From: Phaeosaccion multiseriatum
Lineage: Eukaryota; Ochrophyta, other classes
Reading direction: 5' to 3'
Length of the DNA: 64,000 bases
Assembly (NCBI GenBank): GCA_965112735.1
Contig: OZ218951.1
Location: 5,924,964-5,988,963 of the forward strand
Part shown: positions 12,295 to 24,800 of the stretch, piece by piece
Layout: each line of letters starts with the position of its first letter
How positions within the stretch are numbered: position 1 is the first letter of the stretch
The notes under the pieces: model-generated
What the model saw: only the letters and a program-made list of their open reading frames with translations
What the model was told of the DNA's origin: nothing
Database searches by the model: none
Made by a program: the position numbers and the translations under genes

Positions 12295-13322
12295 GACCCC
12301 TTGCCCCACCAGCCCCAGCCTGTTCGCTTCGGTCCGAATGACTCGCGCGGCGGGTCGGGCTCGAACTCCTTTCCAAAGGCGTCCACAGCAACGACGGACA
12401 CATCCGATGCCACGGAAGCGGTGGGGGCCCGAGGAGGGGTAGCGGCGTGGGCCCCGAGGGAATACTCCGGTGAGAATGACGAGTATCCCGACTCGAGCTG
12501 GTTGAAGGGCATCGTCTCGTGATTGCCAGTCACGCCGTCCCGGAAATCTGATCGATGGATGGGAATGTAGTGCGGCCCTCCTCCTCTTTTCCCTTCTCTT
12601 CCTCTTCCTCCTCCTCGCTGTCCTCCTCTTCCGCCTCTTCCGCAGCAGCAGCAGCAGCAACACCACAGCGAGCACAAGAAGTGGACGAGGCGGCACACGA
12701 AGCTCACACAGACGATGATCAGCACGAGCATCATCACCATGCCCGTGGCAGTCAAGCCTTCATGGTGGTGCCGCTGCTGCTGCTGCTGCTGCTGCTGCTG
12801 TCCTTCCTGCTGTTGCTGTTGCTGCTGCTGCTGGTCCTGGTGGCTGCCGGCGAGGGGGGGAATCATGGTGCCAATAATCCACTGCAGCGGGATGACGATG
12901 TGGTGAAGGGTGCGTAGCTCAGCCCACATGAGCACCTGGCGGACCGGCCAGTAGAACAGAAGCACGGCCAAGGTGCTCATCGCCGTCTTGACAATCAAAG
13001 ACATTGCGTGGTCGCAGAAAGTGAGCGGCGATGAGGGGAGGTTGTGGAGGGTGTAGCCCGCCCCCCCACCCTCTCCTTGTCGCCCATGGAAGTCGTAACG
13101 CGACTCGGAGGGTTCAGATGCGCGTTTGCGGCACATTCTCTTCTGCGGGAAGCTGAAGATGGCAAGTACGTAGAGGAGAAGGAGGATGAAGTTCACGGCA
13201 TCCAGGAAGCCCAGCGTATTGGGGCCCTCCCGTCGCGCCATCGTATCCAAGCTGTGGTTGTTCCGCCTCCTCTCCTCCATCCACCAGCTCCATAGACTCC
13301 CCGACAGAGCGAGAAGCCTCAT
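12285..13322 (-). CDS. Four-helix membrane protein with polyglutamine and polycysteine tracts
   Basis: The open frame extends upstream to 13583, but its first 87 codons are pyrimidine-rich and look like untranslated or intronic sequence. I therefore start at ATG 13322 (345 residues); ATG 13241 is the alternative. Four hydrophobic segments are visible: residues about 38-58 (AVNFILLLLYVLAIFSF), 106-126, 140-160 and 194-220. A Gln-rich loop (two runs of nine Gln) lies at about 163-183. A run of seven consecutive Cys follows the last helix at about 221-227, a possible multiple palmitoylation site. The C-terminal ~120 residues are hydrophilic. No family is recognised. The gene is divergent from the hydrolase-CYTH gene at 13681, about 360 bp away. 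An intron within the annotated frame is possible. Confidence 0.55.
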   Translation of the reverse strand: MRLLALSGSLWSWWMEERRRNNHSLDTMARREGPNTLGFLDAVNFILLLLYVLAIFSFPQKRMCRKRASEPSESRYDFHGRQGEGGGAGYTLHNLPSSPLTFCDHAMSLIVKTAMSTLAVLLFYWPVRQVLMWAELRTLHHIVIPLQWIIGTMIPPLAGSHQDQQQQQQQQQEGQQQQQQQQQRHHHEGLTATGMVMMLVLIIVCVSFVCRLVHFLCSLWCCCCCCCGRGGRGGQRGGGRGREGKRGGGPHYIPIHRSDFRDGVTGNHETMPFNQLESGYSSFSPEYSLGAHAATPPRAPTASVASDVSVVAVDAFGKEFEPDPPRESFGPKRTGWGWWGKGSGY

Positions 13323-13680
13323 TGCAGACAACGCACCAGAGCCGCTCGAGAAGGGACAGGGCCGCTCGAGAAGGGACGCTTCCGCCCCTGCTGCTTTGTA
13401 AAAGCGAGGGAGAGAGAGAGTGAGAGAGAGAGAAATAAATTGGGAGAGCGGGAGGGGCACAGATGGGGGTGAGGGGGGGACGAGCGAGCAGAGCAATCGC
13501 CTCGCGTGTGTAGTTGTTTTTCCGCCCCAAGTTGAAGGCGACTTGCGATTGACACTCCACATCCAATAGTCACAGGTTGGCATCCTTTTCCTTTTCTTCC
13601 AACCACAACTTGGGCGAACTTACATTCGTCCCATTAGACACGCTATCCGCTCCTGCACGCTTGGATCGAACAATCGAGGC

Positions 13681-15631
13681 ATGATACTGAGGCATGCACT
13701 GTTTGCGGGCTACTTGGTGAACTGCCTTACGGCAGCCAAAGCATTTTTCCCACCTCCAACAGCGAGAGCGAGAGGGGCTGCTGGCACCGCCCGTATTGGG
13801 ATCAAGAGGCCTAGGCCGGTCGCCATAGCTGGAAGAGAAGGCGTAGACAGAGGGACGAAGGCCCCTGGCGGCAGCTTGAGGAGAGACATGATGACGAGCA
13901 GCACTGAGAGTGGGGCCGCTGCTGCAACCCCTGCGACGCCCACTTCGAAGCCCGTGCTCTATAAGTACGCCTATTGCCACGGCTTCCTGTCCGACGAGAC
14001 GAGCAGCAAGGGCATGTTCCTGCGGCAGAAGGTAATCAATCTTACGTGAAGCAGGGGCTTGCTTCCTGCCTCCCATGCCCTCTTTTCATGCGGGGCTACC
14101 CATCCCGTGCACAGTCTCTCCGTGAAGGTTTGAAGTGCGCTTTGCTCTTTTCTCTTCTCAATTGTTCTCTCAGTGCCCCTGTTTGACAAAAGTGTTCGTA
14201 ATTCTCCTCTCTCTAGACCCGATGCACCGGTGAAGGGGAGGGAAGGGAAAGATCCGTCGGATCTGGCACTAAATGCCGCTCTGCGCTCTCTTGTGTCACA
14301 GCTGGCGGAGGCGGGGGTAGAGGTGGAGCTGCTCAACCTCAACGGGCCAGGAGGGGTCGGCTCTGTGACCTACACCGGAGCAGTCGAGGTAAGCGCGGGC
14401 ACTCAAGGCCTCGAGAACTAACCGCAAATAACCGCGCCGAACGCCCGCGAAATGACCTGCCAGGCCGTGGACGAATGCTATTTGGCGACGGCCGAGGCGC
14501 ACCCCTCGCAAGAGGTCAAGCTCAGGCTCCTTGGCAGCAGCCTGGGGGGTTACGTGGCTGCGAGGTGAGTCCGTCAGTCCGCCATCCGCGGGACAAGCGC
14601 GGCTCTGGCTGGAGAGCCAATGAACATGCGGAGTGCCTCGGCAGGCTACACGGAGACACACGGGTGGCAAGTGTGCAGCTTTGGCAAGCTCCGTTAACCT
14701 CCATTAACCTCCGTCCTCCTGTCTCTGTCTGTGGCCATGCGGTGTGTGCGTGGGCCACCCCACCCCACCCCACCCCATCCCACCCCATCCCACAGGTACG
14801 CTTCACTTCACCCGTCCCGCGTGGACCGCATGCTGCTGCTCTGTCCTGGCTTCGACATGCACAGCCGCTGGGACACGCTCTTCGGGAGGGAGGCAATCGA
14901 CAAGTGGAGGGACAAGGGCAGCAGGACCTTCCCCAGGGAGGGGGCAGGGGACGTGGAGGTGCCCTTCGCTTTCTACGAGGACGGGCTGCACAACCACCCG
15001 CCCTACCCTTTCTGTGAGTGCTGACTGATGACTGATGGATTGAGAGTGAGTGTCTTCTTTTCTTGAGTGCCGACCGAGGCGGGGTGGGTGAGGGCAAGGA
15101 AGGGGAGGGCCTCAGGGGCTCAGCCGATGACACGACCAAGTCAATGAATGGGGACATGTGCTTGACTTGTGCCCCGGCCCCCCTCCCACCTCCTCTGTTC
15201 GCTCCTGGCACCAGATACTTGTCCGACGACGGTGGTGCACGGACGGAGGGACACCACTGTGCATGTGGAGGCCACCCAGAAGCTCTTTTCCAGCGCCCAG
15301 CAGCAGCAGTTGGTGATACAGCAGCAGCAGGCCAGCGGACAGAAAGCGGAGGAGGATGAGAATAACGTTCAGGAGCCGTCAATGGACTCTGCGGAATGTT
15401 CTCGCTCGACCATGGCCATGGTGGTGGAGGACGATCACAGTCTGGCCCTGCCCTCAACAATGGACCTCATCGCGCGGCTCGCCTTGGGGGAGCGCTTTGC
15501 CGACGTAGAGGCTGGGGCCCTCTCTGGCCAAGGGGGGCAAGGACAGGGGCGAGGACAGGGGCAAGGACAGGGGCGAGGACAGGTTATCGAGGTGGAGAGC
15601 AAGCACCACGTCAAGGACAAGATCGTGCTGG

Positions 15632-15679
<48 letters not shown>

Positions 15680-18343
15680 TACCACCGACGCACCCTCACG
15701 TAACTGGCAAGTACGCAACGCGCCTGGAAGCCCAGGCAAAGCTCAAGAGGCCTCTCGTACACAAAGGGCCTCCGTCCTCGCTATGGTACCTTCCTCTCCC
15801 TTCCTCTCCCTCCCTCCCTGTGCTCATTGCCCTACTCCTCTGTGGGATGTCCCCCTGCGCCCCCCCGTGTAGGCCACGCTGTCTGCCCTTGGCGCCACGC
15901 TAGTGAGCGAAGAGATGTTCACAGACGTATACTTGGACTGGCCGGGGCAGGGCAGTCATATGGGCACAAAGCTCCTGAAGGATGATGTGTGGCTGCGTCT
16001 GCGTGCGGGGCTGTGGGAGCTCAAGGTCCCAGGTAGGCCAAGCACAGTTGAGGCGAGCCGCGGCGTTATGGCATCGGAGGAGATGAGCGCTGTCCCTCCC
16101 TCACACTCCCTTCCTCCGTCTCTCTCTCTCTGTCAGTGTCGGGCGTGGAGGACAATGAGGAGAGGGGGCTGCCTGCGGTGTACAAGGAGCTGACCAACCC
16201 CAGGGATATCTTGAGGTGGCTCAAGGCAAGATACCCCAGGCCCTTCAGCGGCAGCGCCAGCAGTGCCAGTGGGGAGGTGAGTGAGCGACAACAGCGCACT
16301 TCCACTTTGACGCCAAGAGCCTGTTTTGTTCTTGTTCTTGTTCTTGTTGGTGGTGGTGGTGGTGGTGGTGGCGGTGGTGGTGGTGTTTTTTGTTGTTGTT
16401 GGTGGTGGTGGTGTCGCTCACTCTTTTTCTGTGTACCTTTATTCTCTTTCTACGCTGCTGCACTCACCCCTCTTTTGAAACCAATCTGTGTCTCTTTTGC
16501 CTCCTGTACAACCAACCGCCCCACCTCAGATCAGCAATGGCGAGGTGCGGGAGGCGCTGCTTGGGGCAGGGCTGAAGGTGTTCGCCGAGTACACAAGCAC
16601 ACGAAGGAAGTGGCAGAAGACCAAGGCCACGGGGGAGGCCCAAGGTAAGGGAGAGGGAGAGAGAGGAAGATAGGGACAGCGACAGAGGCTGTCGAAGCGG
16701 ACAGTCCAACGTTAAGTAGAGGGTCTCAGTTTCAGTTCAGTCTTCAATTTCAGTTTCGGTTACAAGTCAGGGAGGCGCAGCAGGATAGCACTATACGCGC
16801 CGCCCTCTCTCCCCTCTCACGCTGTGGAGGGCCCTCCTCCTCCCCATCCACTGCCATCCCCCCCCTCCCCCTAAGGCTCCTCTCCCGCGGAGCTGAGCAG
16901 AGACGTGTCAGTGGACATCGACGAGGCGAGCTTCGGATACAGCGTCGTGGAGGTGGAGACGTTGGTGGAACCGACCAGAGTCACAGATGGAGACAGCGGC
17001 AGTGTCACAGAGGGACAGACGTCTCTGCAGGACAGGAAGGCCATCGAGCAGGCCTCTGTGGACGTGGAGGCCTTCGCGGGGGCCCTGGGGCTCACTTCAG
17101 GGTAAGTCAGTGGGTGTAGCGGCATTGCTTTCGATAGGGGGCTATAGAACAATAGGCGTATCTCCTCAGCGCTGACATGCCCACCCGGAGATACGTCAGT
17201 TTCAGTTCTGGTTTGATGCCATGAGTCACAGAGAGAGCCCAAGCACAGGCACCGACACAGACACATTCCGTGGGGCCGGCCCCTTGCCCAAACAGAGCAG
17301 ATTGCTCAACCCTGCTGTCTGCCTGTTTGTATGCCTCTGTCCATTCGCTGCCCAGCCCCTCTGTGCGCGTGGCGGGGAAGCTTATGGAGTACATCAAGCG
17401 CTACTGCCCCACGGAGTTGGTGAGTGAGTCCGAGGGGGGGAGGAGAGGGGGGAAGCAAGGCAAGGGCAGCGGCGGGCGAGGACCGACCGTGGTGTACGGG
17501 GATGTGGCGTGTTGCGCCTCTGCCTCAGAGCCGAAGTGCAGGAGGGCAGGGAGGGGAGGGCGGGGGGAGACGCTGGTCCATTGATGCGCATTTTGAGGCT
17601 TAGCATACGTGCTGTTCGCTTCATTGAATACTCTTTCTCCCCCTTCTCTGTTCCTCCCTATCTGTCCCTCCCTCTCTCTCTCTCTCTCCATCTCTCTCGC
17701 TTGATTGAGACTCAGCACATGCGTTTCGCCTGTCCCTTCAGCTTCATGCAGTCTTAGTCCTATCGCTGCCTCCTTGCCCCCTGTTGCCCCCTTGCTTGTC
17801 TTCTGCTGCCATCTGCCCTCCATTGCCCGTCTTGCTCCAAAGGATGTCATTGAGGCAGCGAAAGCCCAAAAAGTCGCCGAGAAGGCTCAGAAGAAGCAGG
17901 AGGAGGAGATTGCGAAGAAGATTGCAATGGCGACCGGGGCGCCTCCTCCTTCCTCCTCCCTGGGAGAGCCCATCATGGCTCTGCCGCCCCCACCCGAGGG
18001 CTTTGCGGAGAAGGAGGGCGTCAAGAAGCTCACCCTGGGGGGGGACGCCGTGAAGATGGATGGGGTGAGGAGATGGCAGTGGATGGAGGGGGCGATAGAC
18101 ACATGCCCACTTATTCTACACCGCCTCTCCTGCCCCTCTGCTCCTCCCTCCTCTCTCCTCTCTCCTCAGGCGGGGCCCATCATCATCAATGAAGACGGGA
18201 CAACGAGCGCCATCGCCAATTGGGACCGCATGGACGAGAGGGAGAAGGAGCTCTCGTGGAAGATGATCTCCAAGCGAAACGCCAAGAGGAGGAAGATATT
18301 GGAGGAGCAGGGCAAGAGCGTGGACATCAACCAAACTATGTAA
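13681..18343 (+). CDS. Plastid-targeted fusion: YqiA-like alpha/beta hydrolase + CYTH (triphosphate tunnel) domain + GPIIIN-type tail
   Basis: The model has 12 exons: 13681-14045, 14217-14388, 14464-14564, 14796-15013, 15215-15633, 15873-16032, 16137-16276, 16530-16644, 16876-17101, 17356-17419, 17843-18064 and 18170-18343. All phases agree, giving 791 residues; the first donor is the least certain. Residues 1-25 are a signal peptide ending in AKAFFPP, a stramenopile plastid signature. The hydrolase domain (about 95-375) has YCHGF, the nucleophile motif GSSLGGY (Ser205), HGRRD (Asp298) and DDH (His360), as in UPF0227/YqiA esterases. A Gly-Gln-Arg linker leads to a CYTH domain beginning IEVESK (ExExK at 411-415), with DVYLDW, LRLR and WELKVPG, as in thiamine-triphosphatases. 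Exon 5 carries the hydrolase end, the linker and the CYTH start, so the fusion does not depend on splicing. The tail (735-791) repeats the GPIIIN domain of the gene at 10101. Substrates are inferred only. Confidence 0.82.
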
Positions 18344-18512
18344 ACAGATAGGCATACATGTATAGGTAAGGGCCAGGGAAAAGCGCACAGTGAACAAGAT
18401 GCACACATGCATTCATTATTTTTAATTTTTTATGATTGAGTACTTACAAACGAAGGTTCCGTACGGTACGTCATTTCTTCCCCTCTCCCGCCTGCCTGCC
18501 CATATGCCCGCC

Positions 18513-20298
18513 TCAACCTCGAATCTTGATGCCCATCTCCATCCTCCGGCCGCCTCGCTTGAGCTTGCTCCCCCCCGCGGCCCCGTTGCCCCTGCCCCCC
18601 TTCCGCCGCTCCTTCTGCTGCCCCGCCCCGAGGGTACCCCCGCCGACCTTCCCCACCGGCACTTCGAGCACCACCATTGGCGGCTGCCAGAGCCTCTGCC
18701 CAAGATCGAACACATTGCGAGAGTCGACACGCACCCCCGCACACTCTGGGACACGCTCCATAAGCTCTGCCCACAGCCACGCGCCCACGGCTTGTTCGGC
18801 TTGCTCTTCCTCAGACGATGTGTTCCCGCCGCCCTCCTTCTCATTCTTCATCTCCTTCCCGTCACTAGTCTTGTGCTGCACCTGCATCTGCTCTCGACCT
18901 CCCTCCTCCCCTCCCTCGCCGCACGGACTGGGCAGCTCCATCCCTTCGCTGGAGGCAGCAGCGGCAGCGGCCGCCGTGGCTGCAGCAGCAGATGCATCAT
19001 CCGCCTCATCATGGCCATTCACCCGCCCGTACACACCATTGCTGCTACTATCCACCTTCTCCTCCTCCTCGTCCTCTCTCCCCCGCATCTTCGCCTCGTC
19101 TTCCTCCTCTTCCTCTTCGTCTTTCTCGACCCCCATCCGAAGCCTCGACCCGACGAATCCATTGCTGTACCTTCCTGTGCCGCCCGCCCCCTCTCCCTCC
19201 TCGTCTTCCTCGCCGTAAAAGAAGTTGACGTCGCCCTTCCGTATGCCCACCCGTGCGGAGTGCAGCGCCTCCACGTCCACCCCCGCCACGCCTCTCCGGC
19301 CCAGAAAGCGCTGAATCAAGGCTTGTGGCCCTTCCCCTTGCCTCAGAAAGGTCAAAAATGGCACTCCATGCAACGGCTCCGACTTGAAGCCCCCCCCTCC
19401 ATACGCCATGTGCACACTCCTCGGATAAGGGGTGTCGTACGAGTCCCCAGATGTCCCGAGGGACCCATTCCTGCTCCCCGCCCTCCTCCTCCCTCCTCCT
19501 CCTATCCCCCCTTCGCCCTCAGGCTCGCTGAAGACAAGCTGGACGGACATCCACGGGCAGCCTGGCGACTGTGGAAGCAGGGCCTCCTCACTGTCCTCTC
19601 GCTCCAGCAGCATGAAGCCGTCCGACTGCACCTCTGCTGACCAGCAGCTGGCGGGGAGTTGGCCGCACTCCTCGTCCGGTAAGAAGCACCTAAGCACGAA
19701 CGAGGAGGGGCCACACCACAGCAAACACCCAAGCAGAAAAGCAGCCATACGCGAGGGACTTGGTCATGCTTCGGGCTACATAAGTACGATCCTTCGTCGA
19801 GACAGTTTCCATCAGGGAGAAAAGGGAGAAAGACAAGAGAGACAGACCAGCCTGCCCGCCCGTTCCCACAACGCCCTCCACCCCAACCCCTCCCCCCCCC
19901 CCGGTGTCCACCCTTGTGGCGACACCCTTGTGGCGACACCCTTGTGGCGACACCCTTGTGGCCGTATGTCCTGTCCGTACCTGGTGACAGCGTGTCCAAC
20001 CACCTCGACCAAGCGCAGCGCAGGCGCTGACCCACCCTCTTCACCCTCTCCGATGCCCAACTGCTGCCCCGCCCCCTTCAGCACCTCCTCCACGCGCGCT
20101 TGGTGGCTCTCCGTCCTAAGGTAAATCACCCCGATGAAGCGCGAGAGCTCTGCCTCGTCGTACACAGGCTCCGGCCGTGCAACGACTGCACCACCAACTG
20201 CTGCAGCTGCACCATCGCCTCCACCCGCTGACGGGCCATCCCCCCCACCCTCCCCCCCTTTTCCGGGACCGATTGTAGGGACACCAGCCTGCCCAGTC

Positions 20299-20332
<34 letters not shown>

Positions 20333-21003
20333 GAAGCGCCTCCTTAATCTCCCTGAGCTGCCTGGCCTCTCTCCGCTTGTCGAGGAGCCTCCGTCCGAAG
20401 GCGTCTGCCTCCAGCGCGGCCTCCCTCTTGTTGAGCAGCAACTCGTCCACCAGCTGCATCTGCACGAGGCGGGGCTTCGAGCCGTAGCGGCCATCCCCAC
20501 TCCGGGCTATCTCCGTGTCCAGCAGCGAGAAGGGAAGGACCGTGAACTGGACCCAAATGGGAATCCCCTTCTGACATTCGAAATGTCGGTTCGTGAAGTG
20601 GGCGGCATCGATGTCGAGCACGTCCGCATCGTTCCTTCCGTAGGGGTTACTCATGAAATTGGGGTTGATGCGCGCAGCAAAGCCGTCGAGCCGTCTGCTG
20701 TTGCTGTTGCTATTGTAGCCGGTGTCGCTGATACTGCAGGTGCTGGCCTTGGCGGGCGGCCAGGCAGTGAGCTTGATGTGCAGAGGGCTGGGCACGTTGG
20801 TGAGCAGCTCGCACAGATCCTCCACTATTGTCCTGTACGAATGCGCAACCTTAATCTCCATGCTGATGCCCGATGGTTGCTGCGAGGTACACACAGTGAG
20901 GCACAGAGTTGGAGCAATTGTTGGTTAGTTGCTACTTGGGATCCGAAGGGAGAAGGCAAGCACATTGCATATTCACTCCACCCCACCCCGCCAAGTGCGA
21001 CAA

Positions 21004-21049
<46 letters not shown>

Positions 21050-21849
21050 ATCGATAGACAAGACAGACAGACAGACAGACGCGTCGAGTCCTGACGGGGC
21101 CACATCGCGGACGTCATGAGGCAACTAAGAAAGTCACAAGTCACTGACTACGTAAGTAGGCACGTAAAGTGTACGTAAGTAGGTAACATACCTGGCCCTC
21201 GCCGCTCAGGACGCTGGCCCCTGCTGGCAGGAGCGGCAGATGCAGACAATCCACGCCGCTCGAGGGCACCACGTGCAGCACCCTCCGCCTGGCCCTGTAC
21301 CTGAAAGGAGGGTGCCAGTGAGTGAGTGAGTATGTGAGTCAGTGAGTGAGTCAGTGAGTGAGTAAGTGCGTGCATGAAGGAGTGAGTGAGTTAGGAAAGT
21401 AGCGGTGCGTGAGCGACTCACTTGCAGTAGGCCAGAAGGTTCAGGGGGCTCGCCTTGCGCCAAACGCCCAGAGAGTCCTGACACCAGTGGTGGCTGTGGC
21501 TGTGGCTGTGGCTGGACCGGGGCCTCCTGTGTGTGTGTGTGCGGGGCTGGCCGCGTTGGTCCGCCCCCGGCACGGCAGCAGGAACGAGTCGACGACGGGT
21601 GGGGGTAGATTGGGGGGTGGGGAAGGGAGCAGCGGGAGGAGGTGTGTAAGTGCCTGAGCTTACACGTGGCATACGGAGCGGCACAGATTCACAGGCTGGC
21701 GCCGTCTGCAGGCAGCGAGTGCGACGCCCGACATTCATTTTCCTCGGGCTGTAGCAATGTGTTGGCAAAATCCTGGGCAACATACAGGGCAGCACGGCAG
21801 CACGGTAGGCGCTCTCTCGCGCTCCCTCTCTCTCTCTGGCAGAAACAGT

Positions 21850-21883
<34 letters not shown>

Positions 21884-24800
21884 CTGCAGGTAGGTGCACC
21901 CCTTTTCGGACTGTCCCTTACCTGGTCCTCTTGTCTCGGCCGTTTCTTCCCAATCGTACCGTCCCCGCCGCCGCCCTGCACCCCCTCCCCCTCCCCCTCC
22001 CCCGCCTCCGCGCCGGCCTCCTCTCCTTCCCTCACCCCCCCCACCCCCCCGTTCTTGTGCTCCTCCTCCTCAGTGGGAGGCACAACAACCTGCACGCAAA
22101 TGATATCTCCACAGCAGAGCTCTTGGGCCTTGCCCGTCTTGTCCAGGTCGAGCAACGTCGGCTCGTGAATCAGAACGCCGTCCCATAGCTCGAGCTGCTG
22201 AGTGTCCGGCAGGCCGAGCCTTCCTCTGAGCTCGGGGAGGAGGTTGATGAGCTTGGCCCCCCGGGAGATGCTTGCGCACCCGATAAAGTCCAGCGTGGCC
22301 GTGAGCGTCGTCAGCCCGCGGTACGGCTCCAACAAGGCTTGTGCACTGGTGTCAGGACTGCTACCCCCCCCATGACTGGTGCCATTGCCCGCCCCCTCCT
22401 CTCCCTGCTGTGTCACCAACTGCTGCTGTTGCCTGGCGCGGAACACCTTGACAAAGAGGAACAGGTCTCCCCTGCGCGCAGGTGGCGGGCACTTGGGGCG
22501 CGCACGCACGCGTAGTGGCAGGGCGCGCTCCTCCTCTCCCTCTCCGGCCTCCACCTCCATCTTGGCCTCTCCCCCTTCCCTTCCCGTCTCTGCTCTACTC
22601 CCCTCCGCTGCCTCCGCCCCCCTCTTTTCTCCTCCTCCGGCCTCTCCAGTCTCTCGGGCTTCTCTACACTCGTGCTGCCTCCTTTCCCCCGTTCTCCCAT
22701 CGTCCCCTCCCTCCCCCTCCTTCTCCGTGGACGGATGTACGACTTGCACGTAAAGACGGGGAGGTTGCTCAGTGCCATTATCGCCTAACCTTGCCCCCCC
22801 CATGTCGAGAATCTCCTCCGCAGTGGCGTTGCGGGCTACCCCCCACTTTTTCCCCTCATCTCCATCTCGCTCTTCACTCTCCTCCTCCTCCTCCTCCTCC
22901 CCCTCCTCCTCCTCCTGGAGAGGGTTGTCGGGTCGGACGGTCTTGTTCTCTCGAGTTATGACACTCCACAGCCGCATGTGCTCGCTGTTGAGGCTCAGCT
23001 CTTGTGCCACAGCGTCAACAAGCTCTTGCAGCCTCCAGCTCCTCCGCACCTTCAGCCGCCGAACCTTTTGTACAAGGAGGACAAGGAGGATGGATGGATA
23101 CGATCGGAGAGAGAGAGAAGGAGAGGGAGGAAGGGAAAGAGCGACAACGACGAGAGAGATGGAGATGGAGAGAGACGGGAGTGAGGACAGCACTCGGAGT
23201 GTGGGAAGATGGCGGACAGCGAATTCCAAATCAAAAGTGTGGCACCACGCTATGTGAAAGCGCCTTGCTCAGAGCATGGGAACGAAGGGGGTTGGATCCG
23301 ACAAGGGGGTACAAACAGGGTGTGGATGGACAGAGAACATGGACAGGAGACAGGGCTCATAAAGCGAGCAACCCGCGCCCCAATGCCCCAACAGACATGC
23401 GTATGTGCCGCACCTTTGGCCATCGGACAAAGTCCTCGGAGATTGCTTGGCCTGAGGCAAAGAGCGAAATGAGAGGTACAACACGCGGCGGGAGGATGAG
23501 GAGGAGGCATGGAAGAGAGAGAGGTAGACATGTCAATTGCGTCCAAAGAGACGAGAGACGAGATGTTCACGCGCGGAAAGAGAGGAGGGGCCGAGAAGCA
23601 GGACGACAAAAGCTGCTGTAGCGATGCTCTCTTTCACTCACTCTCTCTCTCTGCCCCGTTTCCCTCCCGCTCATCGTCCACCTTGTCATCCATCCCCACG
23701 CCCCTCTCTCTCTCTCACCGTCCGGCTCGCAGTCGCGAATGTCCTGGTCCGTAGCGAGCTGAGCGAAGAAGAAGAGGTGCGCCTCCCGCTTGTCCTTGGC
23801 GATACGCGCCGCCTCCGCCTCCTCCCCTTGGAAGCGAAGCCTCAGAGCCTCGGGAACGCCTGCCACGCATCGTGTACACGAGACACAGAGAGGGAAGGGT
23901 GAGCGACCCGCAAGATAGATATCTCTCCACTGCCATCCACTGCCATCCACAGGTGCTACAAAGGGGCTCGTCTGCCGTCCATTGCCTTTTGCTGTCAGGT
24001 CATTCCTAAGCCCTCACGGCCCTCTGGCCCCCCTTTGTGGCTCTTCAGCTCCTTTCAAGCTACGGTGCAGGTAAACAACACAAGCACGCGACTTACACCT
24101 TGTGCCTCTTCTTACCTTTGAAGCCCGGCAGGGGTAGCATGACCTCTGCCCAGTCCGTCTCCCTCACGTACACGAGCATGTACGCGCTCGAGTACCTTGA
24201 CGCGAAGGAGGGCCTGCAGTTGGGAGTACTGCTGAGGAGCCCCTCCTTGGCGCCGCTCTGGCCCCTCCGCCGCTTCTTGCCCCTCTTGCCGCCCTTCTTC
24301 GCACTCCGAAGGCGGTGGCTGACTCCAAAGAAGTTCTCGGGGTGGAAGTCTCGGTTGCGATTGTCGTCCTGCGAAAGAGACGGAGAGAGAGAACAGAAGG
24401 GGAGACGGAATTGAACACTTCGATGCTCCCGCAGAGAAGAGACGGGCAGAGCATGCGTTGGCTCCTCGTCTGAGATGTACTGCGCATACATTATCCCCCC
24501 CCCTCCCTCTTACCTCCTCGCTCCACCCAAACGATCCACGCACGGCCTCTTCAAAGGACACGTTCGTGACGTGCTCATCGTCGAACTTGAACCAGCGATC
24601 ACCGTCGTCGTCCTGCCCTCCTTCGCCCCCCTCTTCTCCCTCCTCCCCCCCCTCTTCCTCGCTGCTCGACCCCTCGCCGTTCGACTCGCCCCCCGTCTCC
24701 GATTCGCGCTTGCCCTTCTCCTCCTCATCATCCTCCTCCGCCTCCTCCTCCTCCTTGTTCTTCTTTTTCTTCTTCTTCTTCTCCTCCTCCTCCTCCTCCT

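Noticed and set aside
15639-15870. Extra exon between 15633 and 15873 of the fusion gene (YATRLEAQAKLKRP frame)
   Set aside because: It is bounded by a GT microsatellite without a good acceptor, and the exons on either side already join in phase within the CYTH fold.
18432-19640. Long plus-strand frames (260-402 codons) over the USP7-like 3' exon
   Set aside because: They are antisense to an exon with consistent phase and recognisable USP7_C2 sequence; their composition is His/Pro/Leu low complexity.
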